Assembly: GCF_000340565.2 (NCBI RefSeq)
Contig: NZ_CP007203.1
Span: 4,314,937-4,378,936, forward strand
Source of the DNA: Nodularia spumigena CCY9414
Lineage (GTDB): Bacteria > Cyanobacteriota > Cyanobacteriia > Cyanobacteriales > Nostocaceae
Length of the DNA stretch: 64,000 nt
Reading direction: 5' to 3'
Below are positions 8,950 through 17,716 of this stretch, piece by piece (the stretch's first letter is position 1; every line of letters begins with the position of its first letter). The notes beneath the pieces are model-generated. The model did no database searches. It was not told the origin of the DNA and worked only from the letters and a program-made list of their open reading frames with translations. The position numbers and the translations under genes were made by a program.

Positions 8950-9316
8950 AACACAAAAGATTTTGGTGCGTTTCACTGGTTGAACGCACCTACTAAGCTA
9001 GCTAAAATATAAAGATTTATTTTTGCTACTGTGTTGGGAGAAAGCACAAATCCAGCTTCGTGAATAACCTTAAATGAACTTACTCGTATGTATAAAAAAA
9101 CTAAATACAGAAGAGGTGCTGGCTGATATAGAAGCAGAACTTGAGGCAAAATGACCAAAATTAAGTGCTGAAACCTATACATTTTTTTGTAATTGTTGCT
9201 ACTTGTAATTAATTGTTGCTTCTGTTCAAGAGATTACGCGAACACAAAAGTACATAATTCGGTAAAATTGGGTAAAGTAATTTTGGCATTTGTAAAACAA
9301 AGGCATCAGCAAATCC

Positions 9317-10333
9317 ATGCAACTGAAACTCAGTGCATCTAAATTTCCTTTCGCTCCCTTATTGTTAATCGCCCCTTTTTTCTTCTGGGGAACAGCAATG
9401 GTGGCTATGAAAGGAGTCATACCCCACACTGCGCCCCTATTTATGGCAGGTGTGCGATTGCTACCTGCGGGGGTGTTAATTTTGATGGCAGCAGTAATTA
9501 TGGGTAAACCCCAGCCTAGCGGTTGGTCAGCATGGCTGTGGATTATTTTATTTGCCTTGATAGATGGGGCTTTATTTCAAGGCTTTTTGGCAGAAGGATT
9601 AGTTAGAACTACTGCTGGGTTGGGGTCTGTGATGATTGACTCCCAACCTTTGGCGGTGGCTTTGTTGTCGTTGTGGCTATTCCAAGAACATATTGGTTTG
9701 TGGGGATGGCTGGGATTAGGAATAGGAGTTGTAGGCATAAGTTTAATTGGTTTGCCCGATGAGTGGATTTTTCAGTTTTTTGATGCCAACGTCAATGCAA
9801 CTATTGGTAATTGGCAAGATTTGTTTGCTAGTGGTGAATGGTTAATGCTGTTAGCCGCCCTCTCAATGGCTGTGGGAACAGTCATGATTCGGTTTGTGTG
9901 TAGATATGCAGACCCGGTAATGGCTACGGGATGGCACATGATTTTGGGTGGATTGCCGTTGTGGGGAATTTCATCTGTGGCAGAATCTCAACAGTGGCAG
10001 AATCTGGTGACATCTGAATGGATTGCTTTGGGTTATGCTACAGTTTTTGGGAGTGCGATCGCCTATGGATTATTTTTTTACTTTGCTTCTAGCGGTAGTT
10101 TGACCAGTCTCAGTTCTCTGACCTTTTTAACTCCGGTCTTTGCCCTATTATTTGGCAATCTCTTCCTCTCGGAAGTTCTCAGTCCCTTGCAGTGGGTGGG
10201 AGTAGGACTAACTCTAATCAGCATCTATCTCATTAACCAGCGTGAAAACCTGGCGGGAGAGAATAACAAACTGAGTGTGGGAGAAGAAACTAGACAGCAA
10301 TCAGCAGTCTTAGAAGCATCTACTCGAATATAA
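9317..10333 (+). CDS. DMT/EamA family transporter
   Basis: A 338-residue inner-membrane protein with about ten hydrophobic helices arranged as two EamA repeats (residues about 15-150 and 180-310). Each repeat has the family's small-residue helix ends, for example FFWGTAMVAMKG near residue 22 and ATVFGSAIAYGLFFY near 240. Members export small metabolites such as amino acids or purines; the substrate cannot be predicted. The C-terminal 25 residues are polar and probably cytoplasmic. It stands alone between two non-coding gaps and reads in the same direction as the peptidoglycan-binding protein gene 110 bp downstream. Confidence 0.85.
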   Translation: MQLKLSASKFPFAPLLLIAPFFFWGTAMVAMKGVIPHTAPLFMAGVRLLPAGVLILMAAVIMGKPQPSGWSAWLWIILFALIDGALFQGFLAEGLVRTTAGLGSVMIDSQPLAVALLSLWLFQEHIGLWGWLGLGIGVVGISLIGLPDEWIFQFFDANVNATIGNWQDLFASGEWLMLLAALSMAVGTVMIRFVCRYADPVMATGWHMILGGLPLWGISSVAESQQWQNLVTSEWIALGYATVFGSAIAYGLFFYFASSGSLTSLSSLTFLTPVFALLFGNLFLSEVLSPLQWVGVGLTLISIYLINQRENLAGENNKLSVGEETRQQSAVLEASTRI

Positions 10334-10443
10334 ATTAGTAATTTTAATGTTTTTTCTGTTACTTTAAAAGTTAACATTTAGACATCTTCAAGTTATTGTG
10401 GAATCGATAACTTAAATAGCACATTCAGGCTGAAACTGACAAT

Positions 10444-11628
10444 ATGAGGCTATGCCATTCCTCAATTCTGATTTTTACCTGTTTTACTTGCCTGGGTTTT
10501 TACCCACATCGGGCAAGTACAGCAACATCTAACCTAGCATCCCTAGAAATTGCACAAGCAAGTTCGACAACGCCTACCATAGAGAGTATTCTCATCCCCG
10601 GTAGTCGAGGGGCAGATGTTAAGAGACTGCAAACCAAATTAAAGGATTTAGGATACTACAATAGTGAGATAGATGGACTATATGGGCCAGATACGCAAAA
10701 TGCTGTAGTTCAGTTTCAGAAATTCCGCAATTTAGGAAGAACAGATGGTGTTGCTGACCTGACAACTAGGAACAGTCTGCAAACATTTTGGTCAGAGAAA
10801 AATCCGGTTTTCGCCTCTTCTATTTCAACTGTCTCAGAAACTGATGTCCCAGAAACTGAGCCGGCTCAACAAAGCCAGCGAGGGTTTATCTGGTGGTCGT
10901 TATTGGGTCTGGGAATTCTCGGAAGTGTTGGCGCACTCCTGTTCGGGGTGAAATTGTTGGGTCAGAGCAAAGGTGATTCAATATCTACAACTAGCGAATT
11001 TACGGCTTCGGGATCTGATAAAAAAGCCCGGAGAAAGCCACCTGTTCCAGAGGTGGAAAACCTATCCGACCCACAGGAAAATCATGTATCTGTGAGCAGT
11101 CCACAAACAGCAAAACCATCAGTTACCACAGCAGTATTACCACCGGAAATGACTTCGCGTCTGACTAAACTGAGTATTGTTGATCAACTGATTCAGGACT
11201 TACGCAGTCATGACCGCTCGAAGCGGCGCAAGGCTATTTGGAATTTGGGTCAGCAAGGCGACTCACGCGCCATTCAGCCACTGGTAGACTTGATGATTAA
11301 TGCCGATTCTCAACAACGCAGTTTAATTTTGGCGGCTTTGGCAGAAATTAATGCTCGCGCACTCAGACCGATGAACCGTGCTTTGGCAATTTCATTACAA
11401 GATGAAAGTCCACAAGTGCGACAAAATGCCATCCGTGACTTGACTCGCGTTTATGACATGATGTCTCAAATGAGCCAGATGTTAGCTCACGCGGTGGAAG
11501 ACTCGGATGCTGATGTGCAAACTACGGCAAAGTATGCTCTGACTCAGATGAATCAATTGCGGGTTTTACCCAATCAACAGAGTCTACCGGAAGACCATCA
11601 CACACAGCCAGAACAAAGGAAATTATAA
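10444..11628 (+). CDS. Peptidoglycan-binding, single-TM, HEAT-repeat protein
   Basis: A 394-residue protein with a mixed architecture. It has a signal-like hydrophobic start, then a PG_binding_1 domain (about residues 51-112; ADVKRLQTKLKDLGYY and GLYGPDTQNAVVQFQ), a transmembrane helix near 148-172, a charged linker, and a C-terminal HEAT-repeat segment (about 245-375; KRRKAIWNLGQQGDSRAIQ and QVRQNAIRDLTRV). The topology implies a periplasmic wall-binding head and a cytoplasmic HEAT scaffold. The role is unknown; coupling cell-wall position to an internal partner is inference. Its last two codons overlap the end of the convergent DUF2141 gene by 6 bp. Confidence 0.75.
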   Translation: MRLCHSSILIFTCFTCLGFYPHRASTATSNLASLEIAQASSTTPTIESILIPGSRGADVKRLQTKLKDLGYYNSEIDGLYGPDTQNAVVQFQKFRNLGRTDGVADLTTRNSLQTFWSEKNPVFASSISTVSETDVPETEPAQQSQRGFIWWSLLGLGILGSVGALLFGVKLLGQSKGDSISTTSEFTASGSDKKARRKPPVPEVENLSDPQENHVSVSSPQTAKPSVTTAVLPPEMTSRLTKLSIVDQLIQDLRSHDRSKRRKAIWNLGQQGDSRAIQPLVDLMINADSQQRSLILAALAEINARALRPMNRALAISLQDESPQVRQNAIRDLTRVYDMMSQMSQMLAHAVEDSDADVQTTAKYALTQMNQLRVLPNQQSLPEDHHTQPEQRKL

Positions 11629-12078
11629 ATATTTCAATTGGATTTGGACAACTGTATTTGGGCCTGCTAACAAAAAAGCGGCATTGCTGAATTTGGGAGG
11701 ACTGGTGCGAACTTCTGGGTTTCTGGAAAACCCAAAGCCTTCGAGGGGCATACCGAGGTTATTACGATTAAGGATTTGGTCTTTATTCTGATCATGGATC
11801 AGGGCGACAGCATAACTACCAGCTTCTAAGTTATCAAAAGTAACTTTTAAGGATGTATCGGTAATCTTCGTACATTGTCTTTTGAGTACGCGATCGCTAT
11901 TGTTGGGAAATCCTTGACTATTAGCAAATATGCTCACACACACCTGTCCTTCTGTGTTTCTCAATCCATCAATTTCCACGGTGAGATTTCCCTGGAAATT
12001 TCCCCTAGCAATCGATGTCCAGGCGAAGTTTCCCATAACTGCAAGTAGCAGCACACTAAGTCCTAATTTTTTAACCAT
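11623..12078 (-). CDS. DUF2141 domain-containing exported protein
   Basis: A 151-residue protein with an N-terminal signal peptide (MVKKLGLSVLLLAVMGNFAW). The mature part is a beta-sandwich-like DUF2141 domain: GNLTVEIDGLRNTEGQVCVS, then SYAVALIHDQNKD with the conserved HDxN-type motif, then a GFGFS segment. The family is periplasmic or secreted and its function is not established. I use the ATG at 12078; an in-frame TTG at 12105 would add nine residues before the signal peptide and is unlikely. It converges on the HEAT protein gene with a 6-bp overlap. Confidence 0.75.
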   Translation of the reverse strand: MVKKLGLSVLLLAVMGNFAWTSIARGNFQGNLTVEIDGLRNTEGQVCVSIFANSQGFPNNSDRVLKRQCTKITDTSLKVTFDNLEAGSYAVALIHDQNKDQILNRNNLGMPLEGFGFSRNPEVRTSPPKFSNAAFLLAGPNTVVQIQLKYL

Positions 12079-12373
12079 AAGTAAGTTTTCACCCAATTGA
12101 ACCAAAATTTCTGTAAACTAAGTACAGTTTGGCATTAATTGGTAACAGATACATATCAATACTCATTTTGGTTCTAACGATAATTTGATGGATTGGCCTA
12201 TATATTGGACTCCTATTTGATTTCTGTTGGCGTAGCCTGCGCTTTGCGCTGACAACTCAAAAAGCTGTTTCCCACGGACTACTCCCTACGGACCACTCCC
12301 CACCTACGCAATTAGCTACTTCTTATATAAATCAATAAATAATACCTATTCCCGGTAATTGCACACTAAATTC

Positions 12374-12465
12374 AGGACTTACGCAAAAACTCTCTCAAAC
12401 CCTTATTCCTCTGTGTTCTCTGCGTCTGGTGTGGTTCGTTATTCCGTAATTTGTGGGTAATTCCT
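12374..12465. repeat. 92-bp mini-transposon (copy B), in a 520-bp gene-free gap
   Basis: The same 92-bp unit as at 8858-8949, in the same orientation. The left terminus AGGACTTACGCA is intact, while the right terminus has drifted to GGTAATTCCT. The surrounding gap, 12079-12598, otherwise contains short imperfect repeats (GGCGTAGCCTGCGCTTTGCG near 12230; CCACGGACTACTCC near 12273) and no credible gene. Confidence 0.7.
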
Positions 12466-12598
12466 ATAAATTATCAAAAAAGTCAAGCATAGATTATACT
12501 GACAGAAAATTTATATTAGTTATGAGCTTATTTCTCACTCCTAACGATTAATTTTTGATCTTGGTCTATCTGTACTTTGGAATCTTAGTAAATTATTT

Positions 12599-13498
12599 AT
12601 GCAATCTCAGATATTACCTCCACCCCTACAACCTGGTGACTTATTAAGAGTAATTGCTCCGAGTGGTGCGTTGCGAGAATTTGAAGCATTTGACCGGAGT
12701 GTAGAAATTTGGCGATCGCGTGGTTATCAAGTCGATATAATGCCAATATTAGCTGATAAATGGGGATATTTAGCTCAAACAGACGAATCTCGTCGTCAAC
12801 AACTAACCACAGCCTGGTCAGATCCAAATTGTCGTGGTATCCTCTGCACCAGGGGCGGATTTGGTACCACCCGCATTTTAGAAAATTGGACTTGGGATAT
12901 CAACTCAGCACCCCCAAAATGGCTGATTGGGTTTTCCGACATCACAGCTTTGTTATGGAGTCTTTACACAGCAGGAATTTCCAGTGTTCATGCTCCTGTC
13001 CTGACGACCCTAGCAGATGAGACAGATTGGTCAATTCAGCGATTATTCGATTTTGTCGAAGGTCGCCCTATCCCTCCTCTGGTGGGTTGTGGTTGGGGGG
13101 GTGGAATGGCTACAGGTCTTTTACTACCAGGTAATCTCACAGTCACAACTCATCTTTTAGCTACATCCATAATACCAGATTTGGATGGTGTGATTTTGGC
13201 ATGGGAAGATGTCACAGAAGCACCCTACCGCATTGACCGAATGTTGACGCAGTGGCGTTTAAGTGGTGTTTTATCAAAAGTCCGTGGTATTGCTTTGGGA
13301 AGCTTTACTAAATGCGAACCACCGCCAAATGTGCCTAGTTTCAGTGTACAAGAAGTCTTACGCGATCGCCTGGGGGATTTAGGCATTCCCATTGTATCCG
13401 ATTTACCCTTTGGTCACGGCAATCCTAATGCAGCTTTACCTGTGGGTGTATTAGCAACATTAGACGCAGACCAGGGGATTTTGAGTATTAGTCATTAG
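12599..13498 (+). CDS. LD-carboxypeptidase (peptidase family S66)
   Basis: A 299-residue serine peptidase of the LdcA/MccF family, which trims the terminal D-alanine from murein tetrapeptides during peptidoglycan recycling or, in MccF-type members, hydrolyses microcin-like conjugates. The catalytic triad is readable: Ser113 in IGFSDITALLW, Glu203 in AWEDVTE and His273 in FGHGNPN, with the substrate-loop CTRGGFGTTR at 83-92. The length matches the family. There is no signal peptide, so it is cytoplasmic. The gene is followed immediately by an STRR array that begins in the stop-codon region. LdcA versus MccF function is not distinguishable here. Confidence 0.88.
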   Translation: MQSQILPPPLQPGDLLRVIAPSGALREFEAFDRSVEIWRSRGYQVDIMPILADKWGYLAQTDESRRQQLTTAWSDPNCRGILCTRGGFGTTRILENWTWDINSAPPKWLIGFSDITALLWSLYTAGISSVHAPVLTTLADETDWSIQRLFDFVEGRPIPPLVGCGWGGGMATGLLLPGNLTVTTHLLATSIIPDLDGVILAWEDVTEAPYRIDRMLTQWRLSGVLSKVRGIALGSFTKCEPPPNVPSFSVQEVLRDRLGDLGIPIVSDLPFGHGNPNAALPVGVLATLDADQGILSISH

Positions 13499-13642
13499 TC
13501 ATTGGTCATTGGTCATTGGTCATTGGTCATTGGTCATTGGTCATTGGTCATTGGTCATTAGGAAGTTACCGTCTTCTCCCCACACCCCCCACACTCCCCA
13601 CACTCCCCACACTCCCCACACCTCCCACACTCCCCACTCCCC
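13492..13642. repeat. STRR (ATTGGTC)n plus (CCCACACTCC)n array
   Basis: About nine tandem copies of the heptamer ATTGGTC (13498-13558), then GGAAGTTACCGTCTTCTCCC, then a 10-bp-period array of CCCACACTCC. The linking 20-mer recurs at 28588-28608 beside another ATTGGTC array, so the two arrays share history. Confidence 0.8.
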
Positions 13643-13645
13643 CAT

Positions 13646-15241
13646 CTAACTCAACTGGGCGACAAGTTGATTTTCTAAAAGCGTGTCATTGGTTAACAAA
13701 TCCTCAACTGTGATGCGTAAAAAACGCTGTTCGTCTACTTGAAACAATATTTTAATGCGATCGCTTCCCGGAAATCCTGGCGGTGTCAATTGGGCGATGG
13801 TTCTCGCACCTGCTTGATCATTCAGGGGTTTAACGCTGGTTCCGCCTTCTTCCATGCGGCGAGTAATTAAGCGATCGCCATCAAAATAAACTTCAGTGCT
13901 AGCGGTTTGAGATCCCAATTCCCCAATAATTAATTCAATGCTGGGTTGATTTTCTAAAGATGCGCCTAAAACTAATTCCACTGACTCACTCATGGGGTAA
14001 GCCTGTCCAGTTTTAATAATAGAATGCCAATTGTGGCGTTGATTGCGGCGATCCCAATAGCGGACACCGTAACTATGGTAGAGAAAGTCTTTAATTTCCA
14101 TACCTTGAGCTAACTGTAACGCACCTTGAGCGATCGCTTCAAAAGGACGTTCACAGCGAATTTTTTCCGGCTGAAAATATTTTTTTACCCATGTCTGCAC
14201 TGCGGGTAATTGCACAGTCCCACCCACTAACAACACAGCGTTAATATCTGCAACTTCTATCCCCTGTCGTCGCGCTTGCTGTAATAAACTCGTCATCGAC
14301 TCATCTAATTGAGCAAAAAATCCCTGTTCTTTGAGAATATCCTCTAAAACTTCGCGGCTGAGTGACAATTCATAGCTTTCAAAATTCTCGTCATCAAAAT
14401 AAACTTCACTAGCTTGGTTTTGGGTCGATAGCTGAATTTTCACCCGTTCGGCTAATCGTGTTGTCAAGGGAGTCACCGCTAGTCCTTGAGTTTTAGCAAA
14501 GTAATCTACTAACCAAGCATCAATATCAGTACCGCCCAGATTCTGCCCTGCTTTGGCTAGTACACGGGCTGTTTTAGGTTTTTGGCGAGAATTGTCACCT
14601 AGAGATTTATTCCCCCATTTCAGGAGAAATCCTATAGGCTTTTTGGTTTGCACACTTTGATCCAAGCGTACCAGAGATAAATCTAATGTACCACCGCCAA
14701 AGTCAATCACCAAGAGAATTTCTTGGTCTGCTAAACCGTAACCCAAAGCTGCTGCGGTGGGTTCATCTACCATCTGCACTCTTTCGACGGGGAGGGCTTG
14801 ACAAACTTTGCCTAACCAATGACGATAAGCTTCAAAGCTGTCTACGGGTACTGTTAAGATTAGAGAATCTAAACCGCCTTGGGTGGGTGCTAGTTTTTCA
14901 ATTACCTGTGTGAGGAATAATTGTCCTACTTGCTCAAAGGTGATGTTCTCGCCATCTATTTCGGGTAAGAAACCTTGAATATCTGCACCAATTCCCCGTT
15001 TGAAGCTGCGGAAAAATCGCGTGTCGTTCTTGAGGTCAAAACCGCGATCGCGTACTTCTTGCCCTACTAAAACTTTACCTTGTGTTGCCTCTTCTATGTA
15101 CACTAAGCTGGGAATTAGTGGCGGGTTGAGGCTTTGCTGAATTGATAAACCCGGTATAGTCAGGGTTTCGGGCTGTTGGGTGACGGGGTTCCAACGGGCA
15201 ATAACTGTGTTACTTGTACCAAAATCTATAGCTATACCCAT
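13646..15241 (-). CDS. Hsp70 family protein (DnaK-like)
   Basis: A 531-residue Hsp70-type ATPase, shorter than canonical DnaK (about 630). Nucleotide-binding motifs are intact: GIAIDFGTSNTVIARW at residues 2-17 (phosphate 1), LLVIDFGGGTLDLSLV near 178 (phosphate 2), DEPTAAALGYG near 161 (connect 1) and VLLVGGTVQLPAV near 333 (adenosine). The substrate-binding region (residues about 400-531) is reduced and lacks the helical lid, as in the cyanobacterial DnaK-like or HscC-like group. It is presumably a specialised chaperone with unknown clients. There is no DnaJ or GrpE beside it. Confidence 0.85.
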   Translation of the reverse strand: MGIAIDFGTSNTVIARWNPVTQQPETLTIPGLSIQQSLNPPLIPSLVYIEEATQGKVLVGQEVRDRGFDLKNDTRFFRSFKRGIGADIQGFLPEIDGENITFEQVGQLFLTQVIEKLAPTQGGLDSLILTVPVDSFEAYRHWLGKVCQALPVERVQMVDEPTAAALGYGLADQEILLVIDFGGGTLDLSLVRLDQSVQTKKPIGFLLKWGNKSLGDNSRQKPKTARVLAKAGQNLGGTDIDAWLVDYFAKTQGLAVTPLTTRLAERVKIQLSTQNQASEVYFDDENFESYELSLSREVLEDILKEQGFFAQLDESMTSLLQQARRQGIEVADINAVLLVGGTVQLPAVQTWVKKYFQPEKIRCERPFEAIAQGALQLAQGMEIKDFLYHSYGVRYWDRRNQRHNWHSIIKTGQAYPMSESVELVLGASLENQPSIELIIGELGSQTASTEVYFDGDRLITRRMEEGGTSVKPLNDQAGARTIAQLTPPGFPGSDRIKILFQVDEQRFLRITVEDLLTNDTLLENQLVAQLS

Positions 15242-15317
15242 ATCTTTTTATTTATTTCGCGCATTCGTTGAAAACGTTCCCGCAGGATAGGCGCAAAGGC
15301 GCAAAGTGTTTTTAAGA

Positions 15318-16265
15318 TTATTGTCCCATAAGCCACCAAGAACGCAAATGTGCGATCGCTTCTTCTTTGTGTTTGGCTTCGACTTCTATCCAGGGGGCTT
15401 GGTGGTAAACTTGGGGCATGGCGGTGATTAAGTTACTGTGCTTTCTGTCCTTAAAAGCGGTTTCACCGTTGGAAATGTGAACTAATTGCCAATCTGGGTT
15501 AGCCCAAGTTTCTCTTGCTGCGTACAACATAGCGGCTACACTGGGATCATCGTAACTATCTAATTTTTCATGGCAAATTTGGTGATGAGCATCGAATACC
15601 ATTGGGATGCCAGTCTGCTCACACACTGCTAAAATTTCCTCAGAACTGTAGGCGTATTCGTCGTTTTCTAGAGTTAAACGATTTTTAATTTCTGCTGGTA
15701 ATTCTGAGATTACCTTAATTAGTTCGGCTGGGCGTTGAGATTTTCCACCGTGAATATTCATCAATGACCAAGGGGAACGAGGTAAGCCTAACAAGTCAAA
15801 TGTCCGGGCGTGTCGTGCTAAAATTTTGATACTTGTTTTGACGACTTCGGGAGAATCAGAACTCAGCACAACAAATTGATCTGGGTGTAGCACCATTCTA
15901 ATATCTAATGCTTGCGCTTTTTGACCAATTTTACTTAAATCAGCGCTCATTTCCTCTAATATATTCGCGCCGATTTCGTCTTCCATATCACTCAGGGGAA
16001 ATAAAGCCGAAGTCATGCGATACAGGCGAATATTATTTTGCTGACAAAAAGACAATGCTGCATCTAAACGCTGCAAATTATCTTGATAGAGTTCTTTTAA
16101 AACAGTTTCGCGTTCTTTGAAAGACAGTTTTAAGTAACGCGTGCGTGTCATAGCCCGAAAACGCACCTGCTTGGATATAGTCACACAAACCAGCCCTAAA
16201 TATGGTGGCGATGGTTTTTGTGCTTGTTCTAGATCCGGTTGATTTTGAACTTGGATTGCATTCAT
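15318..16265 (-). CDS. uvsE: UV damage repair endonuclease
   Basis: A 315-residue UvsE/UVDE-type endonuclease, a TIM-barrel metalloenzyme that nicks DNA 5' of UV photoproducts. Family landmarks are clear: LGLVCVTISKQVRFRAMTRT near residue 24, RMTSALFPLSDME near 102, VLHPDQFVVLSSD near 141, the metal-ligand segments TLENDEYAYSSEE and MVFDAHHQICH, and HISNGE near 263. The length is typical. It reads leftward behind Uma2 and ahead of the Hsp70-like gene, with a 76-bp gap to the latter that contains CGTTCCCGCAGG and GGCGCAAAGGCGCAAAG repeats common in this genome. Confidence 0.92.
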   Translation of the reverse strand: MNAIQVQNQPDLEQAQKPSPPYLGLVCVTISKQVRFRAMTRTRYLKLSFKERETVLKELYQDNLQRLDAALSFCQQNNIRLYRMTSALFPLSDMEDEIGANILEEMSADLSKIGQKAQALDIRMVLHPDQFVVLSSDSPEVVKTSIKILARHARTFDLLGLPRSPWSLMNIHGGKSQRPAELIKVISELPAEIKNRLTLENDEYAYSSEEILAVCEQTGIPMVFDAHHQICHEKLDSYDDPSVAAMLYAARETWANPDWQLVHISNGETAFKDRKHSNLITAMPQVYHQAPWIEVEAKHKEEAIAHLRSWWLMGQ

Positions 16266-16374
16266 TAACTAAAATTAATTAATTATCTATATTGTTGTTG
16301 TGGGGGAGGGCAAAGATGCCCGCCCTCTTGATTGAATGATATTTCTCAACGCCCCTACTGGGTAATGGGAAGTT

Positions 16375-16440
16375 TTTCTCCCCTGCTCCCTGCTCCCTGC
16401 TCCCCTGCCTCTTCTCCCTGCTCCCTTGCCTCTTCTCTTG
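16375..16440. repeat. (CTCCCTG)n-type heptamer array
   Basis: Tandem CTCCCTG/CTCCCCTG/CCTCTTC units directly downstream of the Uma2 stop codon. The composition matches the arrays at 28600-28632 and 53370-53405. Confidence 0.7.
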
Positions 16441-16441
16441 C

Positions 16442-17146
16442 TCACGCTTCTGGTTCAATACCCAAAGCACGCAATTGAGCTGTTAAGCGTTCGGCTCTTT
16501 CTTCACCAGTCAACAACAAATTACCTTGCAAATCCCACCAACGCAGCCAGGGTAATTCCATATTGTGATATTCTCCTTGCCAAATACCTAACTCAACTCC
16601 CAAATGAGGTATAGGATAATGTCCACGCTCATTTGCTGGTAATGGCTGATACTGTCCTTCAATTAGATGATAAACTTCTACACTGGCTTTTTTCACTTCA
16701 TAAATGCCATAGAAGGGAGGACGAATCACCTGCTCATAAATCCAAAATTTCCCCTTCCAAGGAGTTTTGTCTCGCTCCTCGCTACCATCCCCAGAGACAA
16801 ACTCTAAGACAATCAACGGGGCAATAAATTCTCGCCACAGCACGTAAGAGCGTCGGGTTTGTCCATCCAATAAGGGCGGTACATTCGGGACATAAAACCA
16901 GTCAGGAGCTTCTGCGCCTTTTTCTGGGGGGTCACTCATGCGCCAGTAAATACCGCTATCTTGTCCAATACAGTACTGCCCATCGGGGTGGAGTTTTTGC
17001 AGTATTGGTTTAATGGAGTCCGTCAGTAGAATGCTTTGAGGATGTTCCTGGAAATTTTTCACAAAAGTACCATCAGACTCTGGTAGCTGAGTATGGTCAG
17101 GAAAAGGGGTGAGTTCTTCAGTGGCTGGATTGGTTGCAGAGGTCAT
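16442..17146 (-). CDS. Uma2 family endonuclease (DUF820)
   Basis: A 234-residue member of the Uma2/DUF820 group, a PD-(D/E)XK-fold family massively expanded in filamentous cyanobacteria. The core is seen in PDWFYVPNVPPLL, PLIVLEFVSGDGSEERD (the E of LEFVS being the nuclease-fold acidic position), KFWIYEQVIRPPFYGIYE and the C-terminal GNLLLTGEERAERLTAQLRALGIEPEA helix typical of the longer subgroup. DNA cleavage is inferred from the fold; biological roles are unclear. It begins the accessory stretch of this window and ends in an STRR array. Confidence 0.8.
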   Translation of the reverse strand: MTSATNPATEELTPFPDHTQLPESDGTFVKNFQEHPQSILLTDSIKPILQKLHPDGQYCIGQDSGIYWRMSDPPEKGAEAPDWFYVPNVPPLLDGQTRRSYVLWREFIAPLIVLEFVSGDGSEERDKTPWKGKFWIYEQVIRPPFYGIYEVKKASVEVYHLIEGQYQPLPANERGHYPIPHLGVELGIWQGEYHNMELPWLRWWDLQGNLLLTGEERAERLTAQLRALGIEPEA

Positions 17147-17222
17147 AAAGCTACCTTTGCTTAGAGTGAGGGTTGTATTTAGTCTAGCAGTGAAAGTAGG
17201 GGCTTGACGCTGGCATCTGACT

Positions 17223-17543
17223 TTAAATATTCTCCACCCACAGAAGATTATTTATGTAAGTAGTGTTTTGCAACGCATTGTAAAATTTCTCGTCTGCTGT
17301 CACCATCTGGCATTGTTGCGTCACAGCAAGAGCAAGGTAAAAACAATCATACACAGTTCTTCGTAGTGCGATCGCCTGGTCAACGGCAGTATCTAACAAA
17401 GGTAACTTAACGGCTTTAAATTCTTGCAAAATTTGGCGACTGGTTTCTACACTAATTTGTCCACGCTGAACTTTTTTCCAAAGAATATTACCAAATTCAG
17501 GTAGTAATAAATCTGGTGCTATTAATTCGTGAGTTCTATCCAA
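17223..17543 (-). pseudogene. PIN-domain toxin (VapC-like), N-terminus deleted
   Basis: A 106-residue remnant of a PIN-domain ribonuclease. Present are LLLPEFGNILWKK (the second acidic position), VYDCFYLALAV (third) and VTADEKFYNAL (fourth). Missing is the N-terminal strand with the first catalytic Asp (the usual VDxSVxxKW), because the frame runs into a TGA a few codons upstream of TTG 17543. The preserved bit TDKRANLLDRTHEL shows that the upstream part was once PIN too. The antitoxin frame overlaps it. The likely cause is a short deletion joining antitoxin and toxin; the product is probably inactive. Confidence 0.7.
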
Positions 17544-17716
17544 AAGATTAGCTCTCTTATCAGTTCAGTGCTATCGGTATGGATACCACCAGCTAACTGC
17601 TGTCTAATTCGGAAGGCTGCTTGTTTAACTTGTTCTATGTCCCCGCTACTGTGTTGATGTGCTTGTCTTTCAGTCTTTGCATTTAATCTCATAAAATTGT
17701 AGTTTTCCGTATTCAA
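17522..17716 (-). CDS. VapB-like antitoxin of the damaged PIN locus
   Basis: A 64-residue protein beginning at TTG 17716 (or the ATG at 17692). The segment DIEQVKQAAFRIRQQLAGG followed by DSTELIRE matches the small antitoxins that cyanobacteria encode just before PIN toxins. The final residues LIFWIELTN are read from former toxin DNA in another frame, so the native C-terminus is lost. Its start overlaps the end of the IscB element, so that insertion may also have altered its 5' end. Confidence 0.5.
   Translation of the reverse strand: MNTENYNFMRLNAKTERQAHQHSSGDIEQVKQAAFRIRQQLAGGIHTDSTELIRELIFWIELTN

Noticed and set aside
9074-9154. A 26-residue ORF ending EEVLADIEAELEAK
   Set aside because: Too short, no Shine-Dalgarno, and only vaguely like the tail of a known protein; possibly a gene remnant but not supportable.
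13498-13642. Possible CRISPR array from regular repeats
   Set aside because: Units are 7 and 10 bp in direct tandem without spacers; this is STRR, not CRISPR.
16279-16470. A minus-strand ORF rich in QGSREK repeats
   Set aside because: It is translated from the CTCCCTG heptamer array.
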